Below, in pieces: positions 20,901-33,293 of a stretch of 64,000 nucleotides of DNA. Source of the stretch: Haematococcus lacustris (lineage: Eukaryota; Chlorophyta; Chlorophyceae; Chlamydomonadales; Haematococcaceae); NCBI GenBank assembly GCA_030144725.1, contig JASKMD010000014.1:7652284-7716283 (forward strand), written 5' to 3'. The notes below the pieces were generated by a model. It was not told the DNA's origin. It did not search any database and was given only the letters and a program-made list of their open reading frames with translations. The position numbers and the translations under genes are program-made. The stretch's first letter is position 1. Each line of letters begins with the position of its first letter.

Positions 20901-21435
20901 CTGGAGGAGGAGGCAGCCATTGAGTCCCAGAAGCGGTGGGGAACACACAAGCAGCTAGTGGTGTTCTTTGGCAATGTTGGCATCGGGTGGGGGGTCAAGG
21001 CTGTGCTGCAGGCCTATCGCAATGTGGTGGAGAGGCCCAATAGCGGCAAGCCAACAGACAAGCTGCTGGGCAAGGTGGTGACAGTGGATGAGTTTTGCAC
21101 CAGCCGGGTCAGCTCAGCTGTGAACAGCCCCCAGCCATGTGAGGCGGGGCTGGACCGCAGCAAGCCCACCAGGCCACCAGGTGCGGGGCCTCTTGTGGTT
21201 CCCTTAGCTGGACCAGGCTACCCCTGGGGACATTGGCAGATGGGTGGACAGGGACTGCAACGCAGCCCTCAATCTCCAGCGGGTAGGGGAGGCCCAATGG
21301 CGCCCAGTAGAGCTGTGCTGGTGGCCACACCAAGCAAGGGCTCCTGCCCTAGGCAATGGGTACCCAGCAATGGGCTTCAACAACCTGCGAGACCGAGCAC
21401 CCAAGGCCCAGCCCCAGCAGCATGCAGCACAGTGA
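20901..21435 (+). pseudogene. Fanzor (eukaryotic TnpB-like) copy 1: terminal exon only, frameshifted
   Basis: After the acceptor GCATGCAG the exon reads LEEEAAIESQKRWGTHKQLVV (in parts), then VVFFGNVGIGWGVKAV and TVDEFCTSRVSSAVN. It matches the last exon of copy 4. The glutamate of VDEF (21090-21092) is the candidate alternative RuvC-II residue. Between about 21190 and 21240 the frame shifts. RuvC-III then appears at 21244-21300 as DRDCNAALNLQR, followed by the family tail WRPVELC...KGNGYPAMGF-like sequence and a TGA at 21433-21435. The RuvC-I exons are absent, so the copy is inactive as a nuclease. Two conserved hairpins follow the stop. Confidence 0.75.
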
Positions 21436-21525
21436 TGTGCACACTCGAAAGTCCTTAAGCTGCTGCTTACATCGAGCATGTGTTCACTGCCGACACCTAT
21501 CGCCCCACCCTCCTGAGGGTTTGGG
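21436..21525 (+). ncRNA. Candidate Fanzor guide-RNA scaffold (3' structured element), copy 1
   Basis: Hairpin A is TAAGC-TGCT-GCTTA (21456-21469), 20 nt after the stop. A degraded hairpin B follows (GCATG...CTGC, 21476-21490). Hairpin C is CCCT-CCTG-AGGG (21508-21519). Order and spacing match copies 2, 3 and 4, and sequence identity with copy 3 is obvious until just after hairpin C. That it is transcribed and used as a guide scaffold is inference. Confidence 0.4.
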
Positions 21526-21809
21526 AGGTTATAGAGATGACGCAGATTGTTGGCAAGATTACAGCCCGCCAACAGCTACAACAGGCTGTAAGCCCCGAGC
21601 AGCAACGCAGCCAGCAATGTGGGACCAGCCCGCCAAGGGCACAAGGCAAGGCAGTGACGCTCGACCCCTAGCCCGGCAGCCATGCAGCCGGCTGTTTACA
21701 TATTGGGACTTGGTTCTGCCTGTGCGTGATGTAGGTGTGCTGGTGTAGGTGTGTGGGCGAGTTAGTTGACTTCAGTTAGCGAGGTAGTTGGTGGTATGTG
21801 ATAAAGACC

Positions 21810-21933
21810 TGTTTTGAGTAGGCCGGCATGTAGCATAGAACTGATATGTCTCTATAGAGCTTAGCAAGGGATGCAGCGAAACAGACAGCGTAGAAAGACC
21901 CGTAATGCCTCGGACATTGAACTTGGGAGCATG
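21810..21933 (+). pseudogene. Fragment of the 5' end of the Fanzor-like gene seen at 13.8 kb
   Basis: From about 21810 the sequence matches the reverse complement of 13740-13870, including non-coding sequence before the start codon (CTGATATGTC...AGAGCTTAGCAAGGG). The coding start MQRNRQRRKTRNASDIE follows. Similarity ends at about 21933. It is a truncated second copy. Confidence 0.6.
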
Positions 21934-22533
21934 TCGAGCCCGCTGAAGCTACAGCTCTGCCATACAACCACCACAAATACGAACGCATGTATCAACAATG
22001 CTGTATCCCTATCCTCCTGTGGAGCCCCTATCCTCCTGTGGAGACCTATTCGCTAGAGCCCTACCCTATGCACACTCTAGCGCACACACATCCCCTTTGT
22101 AAGGGGCAATCGAATTGTTTGTTTGTTTGGCTCATGGTCAGGTCCCACAAGGTCTCTTTGGCGAAATGTACCGAGAGCCATTTGATGCCGCGCTTACACA
22201 GCCTTGATCAGCGAGCCTTCCCGATATGCCTACTGCATCAAAGGGCCTGCACGGCCTGGGCGCCCACCAGTGTCGACAAGTGTCCAGGTGGCAAGGTTAC
22301 TGTAGATGGATGCGGCGTTCTTTCTTAAGCGGGTGCTAGTAGGTACGGTCTACAACAGCGCTAGCGCGAGGGCCGGCGGTTATGTTCGGTTACCGGGTGG
22401 CTCGCAGCTCGCTCGCAACATGCCTAGGCGTTGCACTGGCCCTCCTCCTCCACCGCATCAAAGCATATACAATGAGCTGCAGGCAGCATGTCCGAAGGAA
22501 CTGTTTTTTCTTGGTCTCTCCTTCGACGACAGT
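21934..22533. other. Intergenic, nothing recognised
   Basis: No exon-like frame with plausible splice sites, RNA gene or strong repeat is visible. A short direct repeat (ATCCTCCTGTGGAG) occurs at about 22012-22045. Confidence 0.4.
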
Positions 22534-22541
22534 ATCCAGAG

Positions 22542-23319
22542 TAGGGCGTGTCCGCTAATATTAGCTCCGAGCCAAAAATAGCGTAATAGCTCATATTAGC
22601 GCTACTGCGAGCTAATATTAGCCAAAGTGGCGGCCGGGCAGCCGGGGATCGAGAGGTACATTGCTCAATCCCTGCCGGATGCACAGTTTACGCTGTCTTG
22701 CGTGTCTATCAAGAGATAGCCCTGCGTGTAACTGTTACCGCAACCTTGCCAGCTGTAAGGGGGCACACGAGGTGCTGGGAATGGACAAACACTCCATTGA
22801 ACTACATGAAAACAAAAAATGCAAAAGGGGTGACCGGTCTCTACGGCACTGAGCCACTCCCAGCTGCTCATGTTCAACGCTGCATCATTCATTTGTCATT
22901 CCATCTGTCACCCCGTCCAAGTGAGCAGGGCTTTGTTCGCGGTCACATGAGGCAGCTGTGATTTGTTCGCGGTCACATGGGGCAGCCCGTGGGCAAAGAC
23001 TGCAATGGCTTGCGCTGGTGGTCATATGACGCGCATTGCTTTATAGCTACCAGTGTGATAACCGCTATTGAAAACGATGCAGTATTGAGAGAGTACTGAG
23101 AGACTTGCATGGGACTTGTTGGGGCCACATGAGGCCAGGAGGCGGCCTCCGACGGCGCATCATCAACCAGGTGCGCAGATGTCGCAGCGCCGCCAGGCGC
23201 AGCCATCGCGCTAGGAAGCGAACGAAGGCGCGACAAGGATCGGGAGCTAATATGAGCTAATATGGTTGGCTTGCTATTTTTGTTACTATTAATATTAGCT
23301 GGGGGGGGGAACCGCCCTA
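22542..23319. mobile_element. 778-bp hAT-type MITE with 8-bp target-site duplication
   Basis: Both ends start TAGGGCG and continue with imperfect inverted repeats of about 55 bp that contain GCTAATATTA, CAAAAATAGC and ATTAGCTCATATTAGC. The element is flanked by perfect 8-bp direct repeats ATCCAGAG at 22534-22541 and 23320-23327. An 8-bp duplication with TAGGG-type ends is the hAT signature. The palindrome GCTAATATTAGC recurs inside. A direct duplication (TTTGTTCGCGGTCACATG) lies at about 22931-22980. There is no transposase, so it is non-autonomous. Confidence 0.85.
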
Positions 23320-23449
23320 ATCCAGAGGGCTGATGAATGACAAGAGCTTCCTATGCTTTCTTATGCTTTCCTATGCTATCCCCTGCTGTCCTATGCTTTC
23401 CTATCATACCTATTCTTACTACGCTGACTGCGTCGGCCCATCGCTAATA

Positions 23450-26400
23450 ATGGCCGCCAGTCTGCATCATTTGCGCCGCTGGTGGACGCTGGTGGTAGCT
23501 TGGAGGAATCAGAACAACCTCGCACACTTTCGCAGCCTGGTAAGCGCGAGATGATGGGGTAATTTAGACATGAACATGGTAGGTATGTCTGGGTGTATCT
23601 ATGGGTGCTAATCCTAAAGATAACGCTACCAAAAGTGTAAGCGATTCTCGGGGCACACCGCTTGCATCTCTACAGGAGGTCAGCACGGCGTTTGATGCAC
23701 ATCCCGCCTATAAATAAGATTTCAACGCACTGTAATTTCAAGAGCTTCCCAACCTGCGCAGGGTCGCTTAAATACATTGCAACAGCTTCCCGTGGGAGCT
23801 ATGAGCATACTTCAACGCTAGGGCGCAAAAACAAGTCGAATACGTAGCATCAACAAGCAGCAAATCGACCTCAAAAACAGCACTGCAGATTTGCATGCCA
23901 ACACCCCATCACGCACGCCAACCGACCGACTAGTGACCGCACTAGAGTCAGGGTGCAAGGAGTCACTGGTGCAAGGATACCGCGGAGGGGGGCAATGTTG
24001 ACTTTAGCCCGTCCCTCGCAGGCCAAGCTGCGGAGCACCACGCCGCAGCGGGGCGTCGCGGTTTGACCTCTTGGAGTGCTGTGTACGCGACAAAAAGTGA
24101 CGGTACATTTTTTCGAGCCATTTTACCTGACCTTGTGGGACCTGACTCATGGCATGATACACATGTTACTATCGCTGCCGTTGGTGCCGCCGCTGCCACT
24201 TCCGCAGCAGGCCTCTGTCGCGCACTTGCACCCACTCCTGGCCTGGTCTGCCTGGGTTAGGCATGGCGGGGCGGCCCAGCCAGCTGCTGAGCTCGCGTGG
24301 GCGGCCCGGCCCGGCTGCAATGCGGGCGATGTTAAGCGGGGCTGACACGTCTCGGTCTTAGAACCTGCGCTTGATGACTTTGCTTGTAGAGCACATCAAG
24401 CCCCGGATCCGGGACCGCTTCGCCATGCTGCGCACCGGGTACAGCCACCTGCACGGCAACATATGTCAATGCTCGCTTGTAAGATCCTTCCTTGTCAAAC
24501 TAAGTGTTAAGTCAAGCCATGTATAGCCTGAACAGTGCAGGGCTATACAGCCAGGGCTATCGCCATCTGTCCAGATCTGTGCATATGCATCTATGCATAT
24601 GATGATATGCATCTATGCATATGATCATATGCATCTATGCATATGATGATATGCATCTATGCATATGCATCTATGCATATGATGATATGGAGCTATGTAT
24701 TGACTCCACTCCTACAGTGCGAATGCATCTGGCTTTGTAGCTCTGCTCCAGCGTCTCGGCATAGACAGTGATGCCCCCCAAGATGGATGTGAACGCTGAT
24801 GCGCACAACTCGCCAACCAACTTTCGCTTGGCGGTTGGCGGTTGACAGACATTTGGCAGGATTAACCCCCTACCTGCGCCAGTAACGCAAGCAGTCAGAG
24901 CAGATGCATCGCCAGTCCTGCACACAATCAGGCTGCGTTGACTCTGCTGTACTGCTAACTCCGCGGGCTAGCACATCCCATCGCTGTCCGCGAGCGAGCC
25001 TGCATTTGCATCGATGCACCTGCGGCTTGATAGTGATAGCGTTCATAGCGCTATGCATCTGGTGAGACATAAACTCGCGCTAAAACTTGGCAGTCCGTAA
25101 GGGCACAAGAATACAACAGAAGGGTTCAGCAAAGCTAACTGACTGCCAGCGTCTCACTTTCATATTGAGAGAGCGACTCTGCCGTACTGGCTGTCCCCAG
25201 GGACCAAGCATCGAGGACACAACAAACGCCCCACCCACCGGCTCAGCAAGCCAGCTTCATGGGAACCAGGAACCTAAAGTCACAAATATTGGAGCAACAG
25301 GTAAGCAAGCAACAGCATACTGATAGCCATCTATGGCATGCTGCAAGCAAACTAGCCCTCAAGTGCCTTGTCCGCAGTTGCTTGCCTCTGAGGCTACCAT
25401 CAGACAGCTGCATTCTGAGCTGCAAACAGCACATTTGCGGTCCAGCCTTAAGCTTCGGCGAGTCAAGGAGTTGGACATCATGCTGCATGAGCTCCATGTG
25501 AGTATTTTCACACCCCGTGCGTCACTGGCTTGCACTTCTGCATCACCCTGTGGCCAGTCACATCTGCGGGCCCAGCATTTTTGCCACTGTGGCCCATTGT
25601 ACCACACACAGCAGATTTCCACTGAACCTGATGGACCCCGCCATGAGGTGACCTAGTCAGAAGCTGGCACACTGGAGTGTGTCACCTCACATTGGACTGT
25701 GTTACCTGAGGCCATGCTTCTGGCTGGTGGGACTAGGCAGGTGGAAGAGAGCAGTCTGCTCAGGGCAGTTTTGCACAGCCATGCCTTGTCATGTTGCGCT
25801 GGAGTTGATTAGGAGGGCAGCAGGGTAGGGTAGTTGCTCCCTGGGTGAGAGCAGTTCTCTTTGCAGCTGAGATCCGCGACCCCATCATCCTTCCACTCCT
25901 GGCAAGAAGATAGCTAGCCATCCCTCATTAGCCTGCTGAGACTCTGGGGTGCCTGGGACCTCTAGGCAGGATGGCTTACACACTGTCCTTGGCTGCGCTA
26001 TGTTCTTTGTGTTGGGTATCCGCGACCCCATCATCCTCCACCCTCTAGGTCATCCCTCTTCCAGCCATCCCTATCAGGCCTATGGGGGGCGGAGTCTGGG
26101 GCATGTGAATGGGAGTCCTAAATGAGGCACCGGAAGACGCAGCCCATGGTTGTCACCCACCACCTCTCAGCCCTTAGCCCCATCTCCCCTCCCCTAGTAA
26201 ACCATGTCAGCCCCATGAGAGGCAGCACCATGCTCCTCCAGTGTCGAGCATCACCATGTGCGTCTTGTGCGTGCTCTTGTCCAGGAGCACCATGGCTCAT
26301 CAGGCATGCACACCCAATGACACGCCCACTCAAAGGGACGGCTGCAGGACTGCTTGCCCACCCGACCAGTCAGGCATTGGGTATCATTCAGTCAGTGGCA

Positions 26401-26644
26401 TCACTACCACCCTTCGGGGTCACGTGTGCCTCATGCCTGCCTATCCCCACGCTCATTGCAGGACGTGCTTGAAGAAGGAGCGCTGCTCCTTGACGGAGGC
26501 GATCTGGCGGAGGCAGCAGTGGGGGTGGGGGCCTGCGAGGCGGCTTCCAAGGCGCTAGAACGCCGAGTGCAGCTGTGCAGGCATGAGCTGGCTACTCTAG
26601 GCTGGCAGCAAGAGGTTGCAGCAACAGCGAGCACCATACGGTAG
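23450..26644 (+). CDS. Coiled-coil protein of unknown function, multi-exon
   Basis: I do not recognise a family. Exon 23450-23539 starts MAASLHHLRRWWTLVVAWRN and ends at GTAAGC. A possible exon is about 24393-24480 (HIKPRIRDRFAMLRTGYSHLHG). Exon 25201-25300 ends NLKSQILEQQ at GTAAGC. Exon 25378-25497 is strongly helical (LLASEATIRQLHSELQTAHL, then LRRVKELDIMLHELH). The last exon, 26462-26644 (stop TAG), continues DVLEEGALLLDGGDLAEAAV and ERRVQLCRHELATLGWQQE. The last three exons join in phase 0 and form one coiled coil; linkage to the first two is inferred. It converges tail to tail with STE24. Confidence 0.5.
24581..24690. repeat. AT-rich 22-bp tandem repeat, GATGATATGCATCTATGCATAT
   Basis: About four to five copies carry internal palindromes (ATATGCAT, CATATGATCATATG). 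The array lies in an intron of the coiled-coil gene and stands out in GC-rich surroundings. Confidence 0.85.
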
Positions 26645-26814
26645 CTAGCACATGGCTGGGTCTTCCGTTGTTTCAGAAAGACTGCTGTGCAGTGTTGAAG
26701 CAGTGCGAGTGAGTCTATTTGGGCACCGTGGCATGTCATGATTACAGCACGGCACAAAAGTGTACATGTACACGCGTTTGCGTGACGGCCGTCACACTTA
26801 TTCAACTTAAGCTG

Positions 26815-29800
26815 TCAAGTCGTTTTCTTGGCTAGCCCCGCCACTGCTCTGTCAATGGCTCTTAACCGCTCCACCAGGGGCGGGTGGCTGTAGTGATAGG
26901 CGCTGAACCTGCAGGGAGCACAGCGACACAGCAATGGTCGCCCAGGGCAGAGCCAAATAGCCATGCCAGGGTCATGGTTAGGAGACTATGTGAACAATCT
27001 TTGACATGGTAGATTGTATGTGCAGTCTGTGTGGCTCAGCCCAATGTCAGCACAGTACACCTGCCTCCAGCATTACTGGGGCTGCTAAACTGCATGGCAC
27101 CACCCGTGTGTTAGTGCCAGGGGTGTGACATTGCCCCTCTGCAGTGTGACCAGGTGGCACATCTGTGCTTCCTGTGCACATGGAGCCTGACAGCCTAGCT
27201 GTCACAAACCCTTGTCACGCAACGGCCTGCTGGTGTGTGAAGGGTCTTGAGAGGCAGCGTGGGCGGTGTGATGCAATGCTGACAGGCTAAGCAAGTCTGA
27301 TCAAAGCCTGGCTGCTCAGCCTACCCCTGTCTGTGCCGCCATCCCCTTCCCTGTTATTGTCTTATTGATCTCGCCTCAGCAGGAGCAGCAGCAGCCACGT
27401 CCACATCAACAGCATCGTGCCATGCCATGCCAGTGAGCAGCAGACAGAGCAGGCAGGCTGGTGGTCCCACAGCGGCAGCAGCGTGCCATATATCACAACA
27501 GCAGGAGGCTGGGCCAGGCCTGTGAGGTGGGTAGGAGGCTGGGTAGGGGGCTGGGCAGGAGGCTGGGTGGGATGCTCACCAAGGGTCCACATGCATGGCG
27601 CCCTTGTTCTCCTCCTCCATGACCAGCAGTGCAGTCCTGAGGGGCACGCCATGGCCTTGCTGCACTGCAAAGTTGTCAGCCTGGAATTCAAAGGTCCTGC
27701 TAACGCAGTGCATGGCAAAGTTGATGACCTGCGGGTAAGGCAGCCACACCCACCCACACTCAGCCCCGTGTGTGCCATCAGCACCATGGGCACATATGTA
27801 GTCACACAACCGACCCCCATTACAGTCTGGCAGCATCATACGCAGCAGCGAGGCAGCAGGTGTGGGCACAGATATGGACACAGTTTGCAGAAGGCCACGA
27901 GAGGCCTCTAGAAGCCCCATGCAGGCCCCATGCAGGGCCTTTGTCGACCCCATGTTGGCCCCATGCAGGCCCCATGTTGGCCCCATGTTGGCAATGCCAG
28001 CACAGTTGGTGACAGGCCATGAAGGCACCTCTGGGAGCATGACTGGTCCTCAGCCCCATAATTTTCATCATCACATGGTACATGTGAGCCCTGCACCACC
28101 CACACCCCACAGCAGCTACAAACCACTGGACACCTCCAGGAGCATGCCTCGCACACAGCTTCAGGGCAACCCTTAGCAGCAGGGCCCTGCGTGTGCAGGC
28201 CTGGCAGCCTGAGAGCAGACGGCTGTAGCGCTGCAGGCCACCCTTCCCCGTGTGGAGTGCAGGCCACCCTACCCTGGCCTCATGTTGCATGAACAAAGGA
28301 GCAACCACCCGCACAGTCACAGTCATGGCTCCCACCACTACCCACCCACCCACTGACCCACCCACCACACACCCACCTCATCCACTGGGGTGCTGATGAG
28401 CTGGAACAGCACCAGCGCCACTAGGGCAGGCTGCTCGCCGTGGAAGCCAAAGGCGGTGTACAGCCCTGGCTGGCTGCGGATGAAGGCCAGCAGGCCGAAG
28501 TTGATCAAGGTGATGGCCTGGCCCACGGCAAAGTTGATGGGCGTGTGACGCAGCTTCCAGTGGCCTGCGGGGCAGGCGGGGCAGGGGGCAGTGGATTGCA
28601 GCTGGCCTATCGCTGCTGCTGCTGCTTGACACGGTTGGCGGCAATAGTACATGCCACCCATGCACTAGTGATAACACAGGGTTGGCATTGTAATCTAGGC
28701 TTGCATGGCCATCATAATAAAGGCTTGCACGGTCATTTTGCCAGTGTCTACTGCTGCTGTCAATGCTTCTCAAGCTCTCTTCTGTTGTGTTATCTGTGTG
28801 TGTTGCAACAGGTGTCCAGCCCGACAGCAAAGGACTGCAATGTTTTCCACCCCAACAGCAAAACCGGGCAAAAGCCAAGCATGGGCCCCCACACGCTGTA
28901 CTTAACACCTTCCCGCCAGCCGCTCTGTACCTTGCAGCCTGCTCCCCCATCATCCCGCCATCATCCAGCTTTACCCTGGCCACCCTGCCCTCTGGAGCCA
29001 GTGCAGCCCTATAGACCTTTGTGGAGCCCTATGGACCCCTGACCCCAGCTTGCCTGACCCCAGGCCCCCCTGACCCAGGCCCCCTGACCCCTGACCCCCT
29101 GACCCCAGCCCCTCAGGCCCCTGTAGCCTGTAGCTCTCACCCAGTTCGTGCGCCAGCACCGCCACCACCTGGTCAGTGGAGCACTGGGAGATGAGGGTGT
29201 CGAACAACACGATGCGCTTGTGTTGACCCCAGCCGTACATGTAGGCGTTGCTGTGCGCGCTGCGCTTGCTGCCGTCCTGCAGCAGCAGAAGCAGCAGCAG
29301 CAGCAGGCGGTATCTGGCCCCCACCATGCTCCAGTGCTTGGCCATTGGCTGCAGTAATCCATGCTGTCGATAGCTTTCTGTGTGCTGCCTGTTGCTTTCC
29401 CCCTTGCCACCTGCAGCTTCCCTTCTGCAGCCTCTTGCTTCCTATCACGCTGCTGGTAGCTTCCCTTCTGCCGCCTGCTGCATCCCCATGCTGCATGGCT
29501 CACCATGGTGTACAGCTTTTTCAGCGGGAAGCGCAGGCTGCCGGCCAGCTGCTCTATCCGCGTGCGCAAGGGACTCTGCACCACCACCCAGACCACACGG
29601 CAGTGCAGCGACCACAAGCACACCTTGATCATGTCATGATGCTAATGCTTTATTCCTTTGTGTGTGTGATATTGAGCCACTGCATAGCCGGAGCCCATTC
29701 TGTCTTGCCCACTCTGCTTGCATGTTTCTCCTGTTGTGTTGCTTGTTTTGTGTGTGTGCTGGCTTGCTCCTAAGCCTTGGGCTTGCATGGGTGCGGGTCG

Positions 29801-31585
29801 TACCTCTGGCAGAGGCAGGAACTTGTTGAACAGCGGCTGGATCAGGGTGGGGTACCTGCGGGGCGCACCGTGCCCTCACCTCTGGTCCATGCCCGGTCCA
29901 TCAACTACACCCCCTGGCCAGTGTCACCCCACAGAGGCACACCCTCACCCCTGGTCACACCCTCACCCCTGGTCACACCCTCACCCCTGGTCCATGCCTG
30001 GTCGCCCGATTGAGGCCAGCAAGCAGGGCGTGAGCAGGCCACTGCACAATGATAGCTGCGGGGAGGATGCAGGCGAGCATGCGTGACGTGCAGCAGCATA
30101 AACTGCCTGGGCACTCACACTGTCATGAAGAAGAGTGAGAAGGCCAGGACAAACAGCCACAGGTACAGGGGCATCATGGGCCCTGCCACCAGCAGGATGT
30201 AGGTGATGCCCTGCGGTGCACATCACACCACATCACATCACACCACATCACACCACCTCCACTGACTCAACACGGGCAGCAGGGCCCTCAGCTACTGGCT
30301 GTTGGTTGACGCTGCCTGCCTGCATGCCTCGAAACTCCAGGGTATGCTATTTTGCTGAAGGGGAATGACGACATGTTCCTGGCTCCAACATTTAAACCTG
30401 CTGTAGGGCATCACTGCCTACCCAGCCACAGCCCAGCGTCCCCCACAACTGGCATGAGTCTGAGTGACACAGCTTTGCCACCAGACACATGCCATGTAAT
30501 GATGAAGAGGACAACCCAGCCCGGGGCGCCCTTTGTGATAGGCCATCACCCTGGACCCAGCAACACTTTGAGCATTTAGCTGCTGTGCCATGCCATTCAT
30601 GTGCCATGTCAGGATGGCGGCGACTGCTGGAATGGAGTGCTGAGCTACCACGCGCCTCAGCGCCCCGCGCACCAGCACTACAGGCGGCAGGATGAGCAGG
30701 CCCAGGGCAATGGACATCAGCGTGTCCTTCATGAACAGGGCCAGCGTCTGCTTGTTGAAGCCGTGCCGTGCCTCAATCACAAAGGTGGAGCACAGGGACC
30801 AGGGCAGGCTGGACAACAGAGTAAACCCTGCGGGCACAGGTCATGGACACCTTGTCGCAGTGCTGCCCATGATGCCATGGAGGCATGCGGTGCCCACCAT
30901 GCAAGCATGGAGCTGGGCAGGCAGCAAGTAAGTGAATGTGTGAACCAGGGAGAGGCGGGCACATTGCAGTAGATGGGGCAGAATAGCGGGACTGACCTGA
31001 GAATGCCAGCATGAAGAGCACGGAGGTAGCCAGCTCTCTTGACATGGGGCTGGCCCCAGGCCCAAGATGGAGGCTGGCTGCTAGGCCTGGAGGGAGGTGG
31101 GTCAGGGCACGGCCAGCTGCTGTCCATGTCCATGGTATCAGGCCCAGCAGGACGACAGTCACGTTCTCACTCAGGCTGTACATGGAGTGGAAAAGGCCAA
31201 ACCACCTGCACACAAACGCATGCAAGCTTCCCTTCAGACACGACTTGGGTCAAGGGAAGAGTGGAGGGAGCAGGGGGGGGGGGGGGGCAGGGTGCCAAGG
31301 GGCTGACCTGGCTCGCACCATTTGTCAAGGCTGTATGCTTGTGTTTTCTTGTATAGATTTGGATCCTTGAATGCTGCTGAGGCCAGCTCGGGGGGCGGGT
31401 CTTTGTTGCGCAAGGCCTGGGGCCAACATTTGTGCGTTAAAACATCGCCTGTGCCAAGAAATTGTTTTCTATTTGTCGCGGTGTACCTTAAGCTGGCGGA
31501 AGTCCAGCGCCCAGTGGAGAAGCGACACGCCCAGGGTGAATGCCAAATAAATATGCAAGTATGGCACTTCTGCCGGCAAGGCCAT
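26815..31585 (-). CDS. STE24: CAAX prenyl protease 1 (STE24), M48 zinc metalloprotease
   Basis: Eleven exons join in perfect phase to about 447 codons: 31487-31585, 31319-31416, 30997-31205, 30673-30827, 30119-30210, 29804-29855, 29504-29575, 29141-29276, 28377-28564, 27580-27728 and 26815-26908. The start ATG (31583-31585) is preceded in frame by TAA and TGA. STE24 hallmarks appear in order: AYSLDK, TFVIEARHGFNKQTL, FMKDTLMSIALG, PLFNKFLPLPE, GSKRSAHSNAYMYG, the zinc motif HELGH (split by the 28565-29140 intron), FEFQADNFAV with the third ligand, and AYHYSHPPLVERL. Several hydrophobic segments fit the multi-pass ER enzyme that trims prenylated CAAX proteins and cleaves a-factor-like substrates. 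All ligands and flanking residues look intact. Confidence 0.96.
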
Positions 31586-32240
31586 CTTTCAAAGTTACTG
31601 CAGGATCCCGCGGTCTGAGTGGCGCGGGAGGCGAAGTCACTTATCGCAGTCAGGAAAATCAATTACAGGCCAGACCATGCCATGCCAGACCAGATCCAAA
31701 ATGTGGACTCGCCCCCCCTCCCCTCCTGTTCCTGCTTCTGATCCTACCACTGCCGCCAGTACTGCAACAGCTGTCACCCCCGTTGCTTTTGCTGCTGCTG
31801 CCGCCACTGCTACTCTCGCTTCTGCTGCTGTCCCCCTGTCGCCCGCCCTGCCCCTGCCTTAGTTGTTCAAAAGCCACTGGCTTTTGCAGCAGAGGCCGTG
31901 CTCATCCACCGATGATGAGCAACGTACTCAGATTTGGATGAGAAGTAGGATAGGGTGGCCGGCGCCCGCCCTGGCCCAGCCCGGGGCGCCCTATGTCGTA
32001 GGCTACAACCCTCGACCCAGCAATGGTGTGAGCATGCAGCTGCTGTGCCACGCCTATTTTGTGCTACTTACCTGGGTTGAAAGTCGCCTTCCTCTACTCC
32101 ACTCCACCACTACGTTGGGACTGACGGATGACTAGTGGTCAATCCGGTCAACGGTCAACAGAGCTTACGACAAGACGCTGCGCTGCATGTGCCTGCGTGG
32201 GGTCCCTGAGTGGGACGTTGGTGTGGCCGGGCTGGGGAAG
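31586..32240. promoter_or_regulatory. Divergent intergenic region between STE24 and the ZRANB3-like gene
   Basis: The two starts face away from each other across about 655 bp, so a shared bidirectional promoter is likely. No TATA box is obvious. A (TG/C)-rich stretch lies at 31720-31860. A segment at about 31975-32060 resembles 30513-30600 inside a STE24 intron. The upstream ATG at 32187, in frame with the helicase gene, is an alternative start. Confidence 0.4.
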
Positions 32241-33257
32241 ATGGGCAGCGATGACGGCGACGACGAGTCATGTTTTGGAACCCAGGAGCTGCGTGAAATC
32301 GATGAGCACATCGCTGCCAGGGAAAGGGAGAAGGTGTGTGCTCCGTTGCTTCCTTGCGTGTTCGTGGGATGTGATGCTGGTTGATCTGCCGCAGGGTGTG
32401 CCCCAGCCAAAATCGGCACTGTCTCTGCTCAGCTTTGCCCGAAGGACTCCAGTGAAACTACACGGCACCCCACCTGCAGCCTCTGCACAAGCCAGGGCAG
32501 TGTGCAATGATCAGCAGCAGCCCCTGTGTCCTCAATATGCTTCCAACAAAGGTAGCCTCGAACATGGTCATCAGCTCAATCATCATGCACTTGGGCACCA
32601 CCTGCCTCAAGCACAACATTGGAGCTTCCAAGCGACAGCTGTCGCAGTGAATCACACAGCTACAGCAGCAACACGTGGCACTGAGCAAGAGTGGCACAGC
32701 AAGACTGTCCACTCATGGCACTCAACAGCCGGGGCAGGGGCAGCAGGGCCAGGGTCAGACATGCAGCACCAGCCAGATCCACCAGCAGCAACAGCTATGC
32801 AGCCCTGGCTGCACGGTCAAGACCAAGGTGGGCATTCCAGCAGCGCACACGCTGAGGCGCAGGCTATGGAGGCGGCCTACAAAGGGGGCTGCGGCCTTAC
32901 CAGCCTAGCCAGCATACCAGGACAACGGCTTGGCCAAGCTGAGCAGCTCATCTCACCAGCCATGCCACCAGCTGTGCCCACCCTGCCTGGCCCTGACAGG
33001 CCAGCCTGCCTAGAGCCTAGCCACCCAGCAGCCGCTGCAGTCGTCCAGGCCAGCATGAGCAGGACAGCATCCCCTGCTGCTGGTGCCCCAGCTGCCAGCC
33101 TGCCCCAGGCGACGTGTGCACCCCCACAGCCGTTGCAACGCCAAAGTTCTACAGAAGAGCCTACAACAGGGCTCCTGCCCATGCTTGCACCCCCATGCAA
33201 GCCCATGGTGTACAAGGGGCAGCCACCCTTCACACGGTAGGTCCTGAGGGGCTCGTG

Positions 33258-33293
<36 letters not shown>

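Noticed and set aside
25875..26050. Duplicated CCGCGACCCCATCATCC sequence as a regulatory element
   Set aside because: It is a short direct repeat inside an intron of the coiled-coil gene with no other support.
27417..29773. Plus-strand frames opposite STE24
   Set aside because: The minus strand gives an 11-exon, phase-consistent STE24; these frames are antisense shadows.
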